A DNA stretch of 64,000 nt from Winogradskyella ouciana (GCF_009709615.1 NZ_WJYA01000008.1:62001-126000); one strand, 5' to 3'; numbered from the stretch's first letter, positions 35,407-45,888 are shown. Notes: a model not told the origin generated them from the letters alone. A program made the numbers and translations.

Positions 35407-35778
35407 ATGACGAAAGAAAAAACCAGTGCAGACCAACTCATTACAACAATCATTGGAGGAATAGAAGAGGTTAAAGGAAAAGAAATTACAATTTTAGATT
35501 TAAGAGATATTGAAAATACGGTTTGCGATTATTTTATAGTTTGTGAAGGTACTTCTAATACACAAGTAAACGCTATCGTCAACTCCATACAAAAACAAGT
35601 TAGTAAAACCCTTAAGGATAAACCTTGGCATATTGAAGGTACAGATAATGCCGAGTGGGTTTTAATGGACTATGTTAATGTGGTTGTACATGTGTTTCAA
35701 AAGCATATTAGAGAGTACTATGACATTGAAAGTCTTTGGGGAGACGCTAAAATGACGCAAATAGAAACAAGTTACTAA
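35407..35778 (+). CDS. rsfS: ribosomal silencing factor RsfS
   Basis: RsfS binds uL14 on the free 50S subunit and blocks joining to 30S during starvation. The 123-residue protein has the DUF143 core: ITILDLRDIENTVCDYFIVCEGTSNTQVNAI, KPWHIEGTDNAEWVLMDYVNVVVHVF and REYYDIESLWGDA. It precedes ftsH by 32 bases, an arrangement common in Bacteroidota. Confidence 0.95.
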   Translation: MTKEKTSADQLITTIIGGIEEVKGKEITILDLRDIENTVCDYFIVCEGTSNTQVNAIVNSIQKQVSKTLKDKPWHIEGTDNAEWVLMDYVNVVVHVFQKHIREYYDIESLWGDAKMTQIETSY

Positions 35779-35791
35779 ATTAAACAGATGA

Positions 35792-35803
35792 CCGCATTTG
35801 CGG
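35792..35803. repeat. CCGCATTTGCGG hairpin before ftsH
   Basis: CCGCA and TGCGG form a five-base-pair hairpin with a two-base loop, seven bases upstream of the ftsH ATG. A related TGCGATTGCGGA sequence occurs in the aceB-aceA gap. Confidence 0.45.
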
Positions 35804-35810
35804 AAACAAG

Positions 35811-37754
35811 ATGGCAAAAGACAATAAAAATCCAAATAAAAAACCTAAAGTAAATCCGTATTGGATATATGGCGTTATCATTGCTGTGTTCTTATCCATA
35901 CAATTATTTTCTGGCGGTTTTGGCGGTTCTACAGGAATACAAACCACTCCTTCTCAATTCTTACAATACCTAGAGAATGGTGATGTTGAAAAAGTTGAAA
36001 TAGTTAATAAACGAGAAGCAAGAGTTTACTTAACCAAAGAAGCACAAGAGCAAGAAGTACATAAAAAATCGAAGCCAAAATCCATTTTGCCTTCAATGAC
36101 TCCTGTCCCAAACTACAAATTTGAGTTTGGTGATCTTCAAAATTTTGAGAAAGATATACGTGAGATTAAGGAACAGAATAATTTAGATACTGAGGTTAAG
36201 TATGAAACCGAACAAAATGTTTGGGGAGATTTCTTATTGACCTTACTACCATTTATTTTAATAATTGGTGTTTGGATCTTCATTATGCGTCGTATGTCCT
36301 CTGGTGGCGGAGGTGGTGCTGGTGGACAGATTTTCAATATTGGAAAATCTAAAGCCAAGCTATTCGATGAAAAATCAGATACTAAAACATCATTTAAGGA
36401 TGTTGCTGGTTTAGAAGGGGCAAAAGAGGAAGTTCAAGAAATTGTTGATTTCTTAAAATTCCCAGAAAAATATACAGCTTTAGGTGGTAAAATACCAAAA
36501 GGAGCATTGCTTGTAGGACCTCCAGGAACTGGTAAAACCTTATTAGCAAAGGCTGTAGCAGGTGAAGCCAAAGTACCATTCTTCTCTTTATCAGGTTCTG
36601 ACTTTGTAGAGATGTTTGTAGGTGTAGGAGCTTCTCGTGTAAGAGATTTATTTAAACAAGCGAAGGAAAAATCACCTTCTATCATATTCATAGACGAAAT
36701 TGATGCTATTGGTAGAGCTAGAGGTAAAAACAACTTTTCTGGTTCTAACGATGAACGTGAAAACACCTTGAATCAGCTATTAACCGAAATGGATGGTTTT
36801 GGTACGAACACCAATGTTATTGTACTTGCCGCAACCAATAGAGCTGATGTATTAGATAGTGCCTTAATGCGTGCTGGTCGTTTTGATAGACAGATTTATG
36901 TAGATCTACCAGATGTAAGAGAGCGTAAAGAAATTTTTGAGGTTCACTTACGTCCACTTAAAAAAGAAGAAACTTTAGATATTGACTTCTTGGCAAAACA
37001 AACTCCAGGTTTTTCTGGTGCGGATATCGCCAATGTTTGTAATGAAGCCGCTTTGATTGCAGCTAGAAAGGGCAAAAAAGCAGTAAATAAACAAGATTTC
37101 TTGGATGCTGTTGATAGAATTATCGGTGGTTTAGAGAAGAAGAACAAAATTATAACTCCAGATGAAAAACGTGCAGTTGCATTCCATGAAGCTGGTCATG
37201 CTACAGTAAGTTGGATGTTAGAGCATGCTGCTCCTTTGGTAAAAGTAACCATTGTTCCTAGAGGGCGTTCCCTTGGAGCTGCTTGGTATTTACCTGAAGA
37301 ACGCTTAATTGTTCGTCCTGAGCAAATGTTGGACGAAATGTGTGCTGCTTTAGGTGGTAGAGCTGCTGAGAAAGTTATTTTTGACAAAATCTCTACTGGT
37401 GCATTAAGCGATTTAGAAAAAGTAACCAAACAAGCTAGAGCTATGGTTACTATATATGGTCTTAGTGACAAGGTAGGAAACCTAACCTATTATGACTCAT
37501 CTGGTCAATCTGAATATGGATTCACAAAACCTTACAGTGAACAAACAGCTGAGCTTATTGATAAAGAGATTTCAGATATCATAGAAGAGCAGTATGAACG
37601 TGCTATAAAACTCTTAGAAGCAAATAAAGATAAGCTTACCGAACTTGCTGAAGTTCTTCTAGATAAAGAGGTGATATTCAAGGATAACCTCGAAAAAATC
37701 TTCGGAAAACGTGCTTTTGATAAGGAAGAAACGATTATAGAAGAAGAAGAGTAA
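35811..37754 (+). CDS. ftsH: ATP-dependent zinc metalloprotease FtsH
   Basis: FtsH is the membrane AAA+ protease that degrades misfolded membrane proteins and regulators. The 647-residue protein has transmembrane segments at about 18-33 and 140-158 around a small periplasmic domain, Walker A GPPGTGKT (236-243), Walker B IIFIDEID (291-298), the SRH with RAGRFDR (355-360), and the zinc site HEAGH (459-463). A Gly-rich linker (SSGGGGGAGG) follows the second transmembrane segment. It ends before a hairpin terminator. Confidence 0.97.
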   Translation: MAKDNKNPNKKPKVNPYWIYGVIIAVFLSIQLFSGGFGGSTGIQTTPSQFLQYLENGDVEKVEIVNKREARVYLTKEAQEQEVHKKSKPKSILPSMTPVPNYKFEFGDLQNFEKDIREIKEQNNLDTEVKYETEQNVWGDFLLTLLPFILIIGVWIFIMRRMSSGGGGGAGGQIFNIGKSKAKLFDEKSDTKTSFKDVAGLEGAKEEVQEIVDFLKFPEKYTALGGKIPKGALLVGPPGTGKTLLAKAVAGEAKVPFFSLSGSDFVEMFVGVGASRVRDLFKQAKEKSPSIIFIDEIDAIGRARGKNNFSGSNDERENTLNQLLTEMDGFGTNTNVIVLAATNRADVLDSALMRAGRFDRQIYVDLPDVRERKEIFEVHLRPLKKEETLDIDFLAKQTPGFSGADIANVCNEAALIAARKGKKAVNKQDFLDAVDRIIGGLEKKNKIITPDEKRAVAFHEAGHATVSWMLEHAAPLVKVTIVPRGRSLGAAWYLPEERLIVRPEQMLDEMCAALGGRAAEKVIFDKISTGALSDLEKVTKQARAMVTIYGLSDKVGNLTYYDSSGQSEYGFTKPYSEQTAELIDKEISDIIEEQYERAIKLLEANKDKLTELAEVLLDKEVIFKDNLEKIFGKRAFDKEETIIEEEE

Positions 37755-37771
37755 TAGCTCTACAGACTTAT

Positions 37772-37810
37772 AAAAAACTTAAATTGACTTAATGTTAGTT
37801 TAAGTTTTTT
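37772..37810 (+). terminator. candidate ftsH terminator
   Basis: AAAAAACTTAAA and TTTAAGTTTTTT form a 12-bp stem around a 15-base loop, 18 bases after the ftsH stop. The stem is AT-rich, so efficiency may be partial and read-through into the next genes is possible. Confidence 0.6.
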
Positions 37811-37856
37811 TATATTTGATAAATGCACTAATTACAAGATTAATAGCAACAATTGA

Positions 37857-38465
37857 ATGAGCTTATTTCGTAAACTCTTCGGAAAAAAATCTGATCAGTC
37901 CGAAGAACAAATACCAAATCAAGAGCGTGGCAAATATATGCCTGAAGTTAAGTTGCCTGCTGATGAACGTTTTACCATAAACTTTAAAGCAAACGGCGGA
38001 AAATTCTTGTATTGCGAAAACATGAAAGAAGTAAAGGATAGCTTCAATTCTATTTTGGATGAAAACCAATGGCACAATGACAAGGTTTTTCTAATTGATG
38101 AGCGTTTGTCATCTTTGTTTAAGGACTTTAATCTTAATACTACTAAAAAGGTTTCTGAAAGTTCTTATTTCTTATCTACCTGTGAGTATCTTATTTCAGA
38201 TGATGGTTCGTTATTAATTTCCTCAAATCAAATTGCTGAGAAAAAGCTTAAAGAATTACCTGAGCACTTTATTATTTATGCGACCACAAGTCAGTTTGTA
38301 GAAAATATTGGTGAGGGTTTAAAAGGTATAAAGGAAAAAAGCAAAACTTCTATTCCTACAAATATCACAACGATAAAGCATTTTAAAACTGCCGATGATA
38401 AAGACTTTCTTACTTATGGTAGTAGTGCTAAGGATCTATACCTGATATTATTAGAAGATTTATAA
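37857..38465 (+). CDS. LUD-domain protein
   Basis: A 202-residue protein with the LUD fold (LutB/LutC-type): LFRKLFGKKS at the start, then EVKDSFNSILDENQWHNDKVFLIDERL and DDGSLLISSNQIAEKKLKELPEHFIIYATTSQFV. LutC proteins support lactate oxidation. Here no lutAB genes are adjacent, so it is likely a stand-alone relative, common downstream of ftsH in Flavobacteriia. Its TAA overlaps the cdsA ATG by one base, implying translational coupling. Confidence 0.8.
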   Translation: MSLFRKLFGKKSDQSEEQIPNQERGKYMPEVKLPADERFTINFKANGGKFLYCENMKEVKDSFNSILDENQWHNDKVFLIDERLSSLFKDFNLNTTKKVSESSYFLSTCEYLISDDGSLLISSNQIAEKKLKELPEHFIIYATTSQFVENIGEGLKGIKEKSKTSIPTNITTIKHFKTADDKDFLTYGSSAKDLYLILLEDL

Positions 38466-39286
38466 TGAAAGAACTATCCATTAGAGCTATTTCTGGTGCT
38501 ATATATGTTTTATTACTTATTGGGTCACTATATTTTCAGACAGGACTCATCATTCTACTCGCAGTTTTCGGTATATTAAGTTTAGTAGAGTTTAGCAAAT
38601 TGATTAAACTAAACGCCAATGTTCAATATATCATATTCATATTCCTGTATTTTTTATTTTGGCACATCTGCGTGTATCAAACTGATTTTATAGGGAGCGG
38701 TGAAGCCATCAATATTTTACTTGTAGTAACTATATTTGTTAACCTCATTCTTTTAAAAGACTTATTCACCTTTAAGAAAATACCACTTTTTGAGACCAAG
38801 CGCTACATTACTACCACGTTTTACTTAAGTAGTGGTTTTATTTTTATGTTGCTGATTGCCAACTTTCAAAATGTATTTACGCCATTGCTGTTATTGGGTG
38901 CATTCATTTTAGTTTGGGTAAATGATAGTGCCGCTTATTTAATTGGTAAAAATTTTGGAAAGCAGAAATTGTTTCCAAGAATCTCCCCAAAAAAGACCGT
39001 TGAAGGATTTTTAGGAGGACTATTTTTTGCTTGCATAGCGAGTTATTTTATAGCACTATATACTGAGGCTCTAAATTCCACACATTGGTTGGTCCTAGCG
39101 ATAATAGTTAGTGTTTTTGGTACGTTTGGTGATTTAATTGAATCTAAGTTTAAGCGTCAGGCTGGCGTTAAGGACAGTGGAGTGATTATGCCAGGACATG
39201 GCGGACTCATGGATCGCTTAGATAGTCTTATCTTTGCATCGCCATTTATCTATTTATTTTTAAGAATTGTAAGTTATGTTTCATAA
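38465..39286 (+). CDS. cdsA: phosphatidate cytidylyltransferase
   Basis: CdsA converts phosphatidate and CTP to CDP-diacylglycerol, the precursor of phospholipids. The 273-residue membrane protein has about seven to eight hydrophobic segments and the family signature near the C-terminus, SKFKRQAGVKDSGVIMPGHGGLMDRLDSL. It starts inside the stop codon of the LUD gene, and psd starts 11 bases before its end, so lud-cdsA-psd-ACBP form one coupled operon. Confidence 0.95.
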   Translation: MKELSIRAISGAIYVLLLIGSLYFQTGLIILLAVFGILSLVEFSKLIKLNANVQYIIFIFLYFLFWHICVYQTDFIGSGEAINILLVVTIFVNLILLKDLFTFKKIPLFETKRYITTTFYLSSGFIFMLLIANFQNVFTPLLLLGAFILVWVNDSAAYLIGKNFGKQKLFPRISPKKTVEGFLGGLFFACIASYFIALYTEALNSTHWLVLAIIVSVFGTFGDLIESKFKRQAGVKDSGVIMPGHGGLMDRLDSLIFASPFIYLFLRIVSYVS

Positions 39287-39929
39287 AGAAGGTCATAAAA
39301 TAATATTTTTCACACTTGTAATCGTCGTTGGTTCATTTTTTTTGATTGATGAATTCATTACAAACGAATGGTTGAGAACGGGTTTAATGATTGCCATCCT
39401 GATATTCTTTATTTTAATTCTTCAATTTTTTAGAAACCCTAAACGACATACACATGCTGATGAAAAACACGCTTTATCACCAGTAGATGGAAAAGTTGTG
39501 GTTATTGAAGAGGTAATGGAGAATGAAGTTTTTAAGGACAAACGCATTCAGGTGTCTGTTTTTATGTCGCCTATTAATGTTCATGTTACTAGATATCCAA
39601 TCAGCGGAAATATCACTTATAGCAAGTATCATCCAGGAAAGTATTTAGTTGCTTGGCACCCTAAGGCAAGTGAAGAAAATGAACGTACAACTGTGGTTGT
39701 AGAGAACGATGGATTTGGTAAAGTGCTTTACAGGCAAATTGCTGGAGCAATGGCAAAGCGCATTGTAAATTATGCCATAAAAGATTCTACTGCTATTCAA
39801 GGGGCGGATTCAGGGTTTATAAAGTTTGGGTCTAGAGTAGATTTATTTTTACCTTTAGATGCTGAGATAAAGGTAAAACTCAACCAAAAAGTACGAGGAG
39901 GAGAAAGTATCATTGCAGAAATGAAATGA
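39276..39929 (+). CDS. psd: phosphatidylserine decarboxylase, short form
   Basis: Psd decarboxylates phosphatidylserine to phosphatidylethanolamine. The 217-residue protein is of the short (archaeal-like) type. It has two N-terminal hydrophobic segments (about 8-25 and 33-50), HALSPVDGKVVVIEE, the conserved MSPINVHVTRYPISG, and the autocleavage site FGSRVDLFLP, where the GS bond generates the pyruvoyl group. It overlaps cdsA by 11 bases and the ACBP gene by four (ATGA). The related pssA gene is not in this window. Confidence 0.93.
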   Translation: MFHKEGHKIIFFTLVIVVGSFFLIDEFITNEWLRTGLMIAILIFFILILQFFRNPKRHTHADEKHALSPVDGKVVVIEEVMENEVFKDKRIQVSVFMSPINVHVTRYPISGNITYSKYHPGKYLVAWHPKASEENERTTVVVENDGFGKVLYRQIAGAMAKRIVNYAIKDSTAIQGADSGFIKFGSRVDLFLPLDAEIKVKLNQKVRGGESIIAEMK

Positions 39930-40192
39930 CATCAGAAGAATTAAATATAGAATTTGAAGCAGCTGTAGAGCGTATCAATGCTCATACAGAACCTTTTCCT
40001 GCAGATTTTTTACTTCGTCTGTATGCCTATTATAAAAAAGCTACTAATGATTATGGAAGACCTAGTAGTCGTAAACCCATAATAAATGCCTTTAAGACCA
40101 ATGCATTATTTCAAGTGCAAGATATTACTGAAGATGAGGCCAAACAAGAGTATATAGATCTTGTTAATAATTACTTCTTATATAGAAAGTAA
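39926..40192 (+). CDS. acyl-CoA-binding protein
   Basis: An 88-residue four-helix acyl-CoA-binding protein. Recognisable ACBP elements are the N-terminal helix (LNIEFEAAVERINAH), LLRLYAYYKKATNDYG (the YxxYKxAT-like segment) and the last helix AKQEYIDLVNNYF. ACBPs carry medium- and long-chain acyl-CoA and fit here beside cdsA and psd in a phospholipid operon. Its ATG overlaps the psd stop. Bacterial ACBPs are unusual outside Bacteroidota. It ends two bases before the convergent deiminase-family stop. Confidence 0.85.
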   Translation: MTSEELNIEFEAAVERINAHTEPFPADFLLRLYAYYKKATNDYGRPSSRKPIINAFKTNALFQVQDITEDEAKQEYIDLVNNYFLYRK

Positions 40193-40194
40193 AT

Positions 40195-41106
40195 CTAATC
40201 CCTTATTAAAGGTAACGTTGAACAACGTAATAAACCCTCTTGCTTAGCGATTTCTGCATAAGGGACCTCCTCAACCGTGAAGCCATTATCTCTTAGCCAA
40301 GTATTAAGTCGTGTAAAATTTCTTTCAGAAATTATCACATCTTCAGAAATGGAGAATACATTACTGTTCATGTTGTACATTTCTTCTTTTGTGATTTCGA
40401 ATACCTTGTCTTTTCCGAAAAAATTAACCAACCACTCATACTCGCTCTCTACTAAAAATCCGTTTTTATGAAGTATCGCTTTATCCTTTCCGATGGGTTG
40501 GAAACAACAATCTAAATGTAATGCATTTTCTTTTGCATTAGTATTGGATTTTCTTAACTCAAAAGCTTTTACGGTTTTCTGAGGAAACAATTCTTGAATA
40601 GCCTTAACTGCTTCAATATTAGTACGAGCTGTGATATAATCCGGATAATCGGCACCTGTATAAGTGCCAATAAAAATATAGTCGTTCCAAGGCATAACAT
40701 CTCCTCCTTCTACATGACACTCCTCTGGAAGCACGATTACCTTATCCTTATCTATTTGTTCAATGACATGTTGAATGGCTTGATACTCTCCTTCTCGATC
40801 CGGTAAAATATTAGCCTTAATAAATTTGTCTTCTATAACAAAAGCAATATCCCTTGAAAATATTTGGTTATAATCTTCAATAACTTTCGGTCTGTAAACC
40901 TTAACGTTATATTTTTCAAAAACTTTAGCTACGGCTTCCATTTCTTTGACCATATCAGCTTCTTTGGGATAAGTCCCTGCTTTTATATGTTCAACTGATT
41001 TTGGGTCGTAAGCTTCTTCTATTGATGGAACTGGACCAACGCTTTTGGCTGTCCCTAAAACAACAGCTCTAAGTCTTGAAGTCTCGTTTTGTATATTCAA
41101 TTTCAT
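40195..41106 (-). CDS. arginine deiminase/DDAH-family hydrolase
   Basis: A 303-residue enzyme of the amidinotransferase superfamily. Landmarks are NIQNETSRLRAVVLGTA at the start, SRDIAFVIEDKFIKANI, CHVEGGDVMPW, the catalytic His in NALHLDCCFQPI and the catalytic Cys295 in GLLRCSTLPLIRD. Relatives are dimethylarginine dimethylaminohydrolase, arginine deiminase and the amidinotransferases, so citrulline, ornithine or methylarginine metabolism is likely. The ATG at 41106 is preferred over an upstream start that adds MELFVFSLP. It lies after gltA on the minus strand. The window also has ctlX at 24862. Confidence 0.85.
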   Translation of the reverse strand: MKLNIQNETSRLRAVVLGTAKSVGPVPSIEEAYDPKSVEHIKAGTYPKEADMVKEMEAVAKVFEKYNVKVYRPKVIEDYNQIFSRDIAFVIEDKFIKANILPDREGEYQAIQHVIEQIDKDKVIVLPEECHVEGGDVMPWNDYIFIGTYTGADYPDYITARTNIEAVKAIQELFPQKTVKAFELRKSNTNAKENALHLDCCFQPIGKDKAILHKNGFLVESEYEWLVNFFGKDKVFEITKEEMYNMNSNVFSISEDVIISERNFTRLNTWLRDNGFTVEEVPYAEIAKQEGLLRCSTLPLIRD

Positions 41107-41171
41107 AGGTAACGAAAATACAAAAAGCTCCATAAATATATGAAGCTTCTTATTATTCTTAATCCAGGAAT

Positions 41172-42458
41172 TTATCTTTTATCGATAGACTTAAACTCTC
41201 TAGAGGTTTCACCAATATACAATTGTCTTGGGCGACCAATCGGTTCGTTACGCATACGCATTTCTCGCCACTGAGCTATCCAACCTGGAAGTCGGCCAAG
41301 TGCAAACATAACGGTAAACATTTCTACTGGGATTCCCATTGCTCTGTATATAATACCAGAATAGAAATCTACGTTAGGATAAAGTTTTCTGTCTACAAAG
41401 TATGGGTCCTTTAACGCTTCTTGCTCAAGACCTTTGGCAATATCCAAAATAGGGTCCTCAACACCTAAATCACCCAAAACTTCATCTGCAGCCACTTTAA
41501 TAATTTTGGCTCTTGGATCGAAGTTTTTATACACACGGTGACCAAAGCCCATTAAACGGAAAGGATCGTTTTTGTCCTTAGCCTTAGCCATATATTTCTT
41601 AGTATCACCACCATCTTCTTTAATGGCTTCAAGCATTTCTAAAACCGCTTGGTTTGCTCCGCCATGTAATGGTCCCCAAAGTGCCGATATACCTGAAGCA
41701 AGAGATACAAATAAACCTGCATGTGATGAACCAGCTATTCTTACAGTAGATGTAGAACAATTTTGCTCATGGTCTGCGTGAAGTATTAACAATTTATCCA
41801 ACGCATTCACCAAAATAGGATTTTGTTCATATTCGCTATTTGGACTCTTAAACATCATTTTAAGAACATTCTCCACATAACCCAAATTTTTGTCACCATA
41901 GTCTAATGGTAAGCCTTGCTTTTTACGCATGGTCCATGCCACAAGTATTGGGAATTTTGCCAATATCCTTACAATGGCATTATACATCGCTTCCTCTGAT
42001 TTTACATCAACCGAAGACGGGTAAAATGCAGTCAATGCACTTGTTAATGACGATAATACTCCCATTGGGTGAGCCGACTTTGGAAACGCATCCAAAATCT
42101 TTTTAATATCATCATCTACAACAGATCTTTCCTTTATGTCAGCTTCGAATTTGTTTAATTGTTCATGGGTAGGTAATTCACCAAAAATCAAAAGATAAGC
42201 CACTTCTAAGAAATCAGCTTTTTCAGCGAGTTCTTCAATAGAATACCCTCTATACCTTAAAATACCTTTTTCACCATCTAAAAACGTAATGGCGCTTTCG
42301 CAACTTCCTGTATTTTTATAACCAGGATCTATAGTAATAACACCTCCGGTTGCATTTCTCAAGGTTTTAATATCAATGGCAACTTCGTTTTCTGTACCAA
42401 CTTTAATTGGAAATTCGTACTTGTCACCATTAATTTCTAAGGTCGCTTTATCTGACAT
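41172..42458 (-). CDS. gltA: citrate synthase
   Basis: GltA condenses acetyl-CoA with oxaloacetate to citrate. The 428-residue protein is of the bacterial type with an N-terminal beta-rich domain. Landmarks are RYRGYSIEELAEKADFLEVAYLLIFGELP, the catalytic His in LHGGANQAVLEML and GFGHRVYKNFDPRAKIIK, and the C-terminal catalytic Asp region NVDFYSGIIYRAMGIP. It feeds both the TCA cycle and, with aceA and aceB elsewhere in the window, the glyoxylate shunt. It is preceded on this strand by eno and its terminator. Confidence 0.97.
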   Translation of the reverse strand: MSDKATLEINGDKYEFPIKVGTENEVAIDIKTLRNATGGVITIDPGYKNTGSCESAITFLDGEKGILRYRGYSIEELAEKADFLEVAYLLIFGELPTHEQLNKFEADIKERSVVDDDIKKILDAFPKSAHPMGVLSSLTSALTAFYPSSVDVKSEEAMYNAIVRILAKFPILVAWTMRKKQGLPLDYGDKNLGYVENVLKMMFKSPNSEYEQNPILVNALDKLLILHADHEQNCSTSTVRIAGSSHAGLFVSLASGISALWGPLHGGANQAVLEMLEAIKEDGGDTKKYMAKAKDKNDPFRLMGFGHRVYKNFDPRAKIIKVAADEVLGDLGVEDPILDIAKGLEQEALKDPYFVDRKLYPNVDFYSGIIYRAMGIPVEMFTVMFALGRLPGWIAQWREMRMRNEPIGRPRQLYIGETSREFKSIDKR

Positions 42459-42577
42459 ATGTATTTGTGTATTTTGTAATTTTTAAAGGATTGTAAAATT
42501 ACGAAATATCAAGTGATTTTGGAAGTAGAATTATAATCGTTTTAACAATTGAAGTATTTGGTTTTTCTATAGAAAAC

Positions 42578-42608
42578 AAAAGCGATTATCCTTCGATAAT
42601 CGCTTTTT
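42578..42608 (-). terminator. eno terminator
   Basis: AAAAGCGATTATC and GATAATCGCTTTT form a stem with a CTTC loop. On the minus strand it lies 26 bases after the eno stop and is followed by TTTTGTTTTC. Confidence 0.8.
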
Positions 42609-42633
42609 ATAATTTAAATAGTGGTTTTTAAAT

Positions 42634-43941
<1,308 letters not shown>

Positions 43942-43960
43942 TTATTTTAATTTTGAAAAT

Positions 43961-43968
43961 CAAATTTA
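43961..43968 (-). promoter_or_regulatory. candidate -7 element of eno
   Basis: Minus-strand TAAATTTG fits TAnnTTTG, 34 bases before the eno ATG. The -33 region lacks a clear TTTG. Confidence 0.35.
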
Positions 43969-44044
43969 CAAAATAGTTGACCTAATTAATATCTCTTGAT
44001 ATTAGAATTGCATTAAATCTTAACTATAATGTTTTCGTAAAACA

Positions 44045-44080
44045 AAATTGGCAATGAACTTTAGGTTTCATTGCCAATTT
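44045..44080 (-). terminator. hairpin after carA
   Basis: AAATTGGCAATGAA and TTCATTGCCAATTT form a perfect 14-bp stem around an eight-base loop, four bases past the carA stop on the minus strand. The T-run that follows is weak, so it is a probable terminator or RNA-stabilising structure. Confidence 0.65.
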
Positions 44081-44084
44081 GATA

Positions 44085-45188
44085 TTAGTTATTTTTTATA
44101 TTTTCAATAAACTGGTCAAATAAATACCCTGAATCATTTGGACCAGGACTTGCTTCTGGGTGGTATTGTACTGAGAAACAGTTTTTGTCTTTTATCTTAA
44201 TACCTGCTACTGTATCATCATTTAGATGTACATGCGTAATTTCTACATCACTATTAGCTTCTGTTTCTTCTCTGTTGATAGCAAAACCATGGTTCTGAGA
44301 CGTAATTTCACCTTTACCGGTTATTAGGTTTTTAACCGGATGATTAATACCTCTATGGCCATTATGCATTTTATAGGTTGAAATACCATTTGCCAAAGCA
44401 ATAACCTGATGTCCTAAACAGATACCAAACAAAGGTTTGTTTTTAGATATAATTTCCTTTGCCACAGCTTGAGCCTCGACCAACGGCTCTGGATCACCAG
44501 GTCCATTTGATAATAAATAACCATCTGGATTAAACCCTTCTAAATCTTCAAACTTTGAATTGTAAGGGAACACTTTAATATAAGCGTCTCGCTTTGCTAA
44601 ATTTCTAAGGATATTCTTTTTTATACCAATATCTAAAGCGGCAATTTTGTAGGTTGCATTTTCATCTCCAAAATAATAAGGCTCTTTAGTTGATACCTTA
44701 GAAGCTAATTCTAGACCTTTCATCTCTGGCTGCTCAGCCAATTGTTTCTTTAGTCCTTCAATATTATCCACCTCTGTAGAAATAACAGCATTCATTGCGC
44801 CATGATCTCTAATATAACTTACCAAAGCTCTTGTATCGACATCTGCAATAGCTAAAGTATTATGCTTCTCGAAATAATCTTCTAATGCGGCATCACCTGC
44901 AGGTCTCGAATATTCAAAACTGAAATTTTTACAAATCAATCCAGCAATTTTTACTGTATCCGATTCATTCTCATCTTCTTTAGTACCATAATTACCAATA
45001 TGGGCATTTGTGGTGACCATTAACTGCCCATAATAAGAAGGGTCAGTGAAAATTTCCTGATAACCTGTAGTACCAGTATTAAAACATACTTCACCAAATG
45101 CCGTACCTTCTTTTCCTATGGATTTTCCGTAGAAAATAGTGCCGTCAGCTAATAGAATAAGGGCTTTTTTTCTTTGTGTATATTTCAT
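44085..45188 (-). CDS. carA: carbamoyl-phosphate synthase small subunit
   Basis: CarA is the glutamine amidotransferase subunit of carbamoyl-phosphate synthetase and supplies ammonia to CarB for pyrimidine and arginine synthesis. The 367-residue protein has the N-terminal CarA domain (ADGTIFYGKSIGKEGTAFGEVCFNTGTTGYQEI) and the class I amidotransferase with the nucleophile in GICLGHQVIALA and the His/Glu pair in VQYHPEASPGP. CarB is not in this window. The gene lies after rplQ on the same strand but is separated by a strong hairpin. Confidence 0.97.
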   Translation of the reverse strand: MKYTQRKKALILLADGTIFYGKSIGKEGTAFGEVCFNTGTTGYQEIFTDPSYYGQLMVTTNAHIGNYGTKEDENESDTVKIAGLICKNFSFEYSRPAGDAALEDYFEKHNTLAIADVDTRALVSYIRDHGAMNAVISTEVDNIEGLKKQLAEQPEMKGLELASKVSTKEPYYFGDENATYKIAALDIGIKKNILRNLAKRDAYIKVFPYNSKFEDLEGFNPDGYLLSNGPGDPEPLVEAQAVAKEIISKNKPLFGICLGHQVIALANGISTYKMHNGHRGINHPVKNLITGKGEITSQNHGFAINREETEANSDVEITHVHLNDDTVAGIKIKDKNCFSVQYHPEASPGPNDSGYLFDQFIENIKNN

Positions 45189-45242
45189 GTGTTGTATTAT
45201 TGTTTTTTAAGCTATGCCTTGTTTTAGTCTCTTCTATTATTT

Positions 45243-45264
45243 GCACTTAGACTACGCTCAGTGC
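45243..45264. repeat. degenerate CTTCGAC..GCTCAG-type repeat
   Basis: GCACTTAGACTACGCTCAGTGC resembles the repeat inside argS and in the rpsJ-rplC gap. GCACT and AGTGC at its ends are inverted, so it can fold into a hairpin. Confidence 0.5.
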
Positions 45265-45285
45265 AACGCAAAATTCCAAAAAAAA

Positions 45286-45310
45286 AGGATAAACTTAAAA
45301 AGTTTATCCT
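45286..45310 (-). terminator. terminator at the end of the ribosomal cluster
   Basis: AGGATAAACT and AGTTTATCCT form a 10-bp stem around TAAAA. On the minus strand it lies 30 bases after the rplQ stop and is followed by nine T residues. It ends the rplQ-terminated transcript. Confidence 0.85.
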
Positions 45311-45340
45311 CTATATTTATTAATCGTTATCAACACTCGA

Positions 45341-45817
45341 TTATTCTTCTTCGTTAGTAGCTTTAGTTTCTACTGGTGGAACAGCAGCAGTGCTCTTTTT
45401 ACCACCTCTTCTTCTACTTCTACGTGTTTTCTTCTCAGGCTTACCAGCAGTATAGATATCGTTGTAATCTACCAACTCTATCATTGCCATATCAGCGTTA
45501 TCACCTAATCGATTTCCTAATTTGATGATACGTGTATAGCCTCCTGGACGATCAGCTACTTTTGCAGCAACATCTCTAAACAATTCAGCAACAGCCTCTT
45601 TTTGTTTTAATCTAGACATCACAATTCTTCTATTGTGAGTAGTGTCTTCTTTAGATTTAGTAATTAAAGGCTCCACAAACTGTTTTAAAGCTTTGGCTTT
45701 AGCAGTTGTTGTGTTAATACGCTTGTGCTCAATTAAAGAACAAGCCATATTGGCTAACATTGCTCTTCTGTGTGCAGTCTTTCTACCTAAGTGGTTGAAT
45801 TTTTTTCCGTGTCTCAT
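45341..45817 (-). CDS. rplQ: 50S ribosomal protein bL17
   Basis: The last gene of the cluster encodes bL17, which sits near the peptide exit tunnel. The 158-residue protein has the conserved core [33 protein letters not shown] and [24 protein letters not shown], followed by an extended basic and Ala/Pro-rich tail (about residues 125-158) that is longer than in E. coli (127 residues) and is typical of Bacteroidota. A repeat-containing 140-base gap separates it from rpoA. Confidence 0.97.
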   Translation of the reverse strand: MRHGKKFNHLGRKTAHRRAMLANMACSLIEHKRINTTTAKAKALKQFVEPLITKSKEDTTHNRRIVMSRLKQKEAVAELFRDVAAKVADRPGGYTRIIKLGNRLGDNADMAMIELVDYNDIYTAGKPEKKTRRSRRRGGKKSTAAVPPVETKATNEEE

Positions 45818-45888
45818 GACATTTGTTTTATCATCTTGCTACCAAACTCTTTATTCGAGGAGCAAAATATGATTAATTATTAATTTTT

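Noticed and set aside
36434..36766. 110-residue minus-strand open frame inside ftsH
   Set aside because: It lies over the Walker motifs of ftsH and has no independent support.
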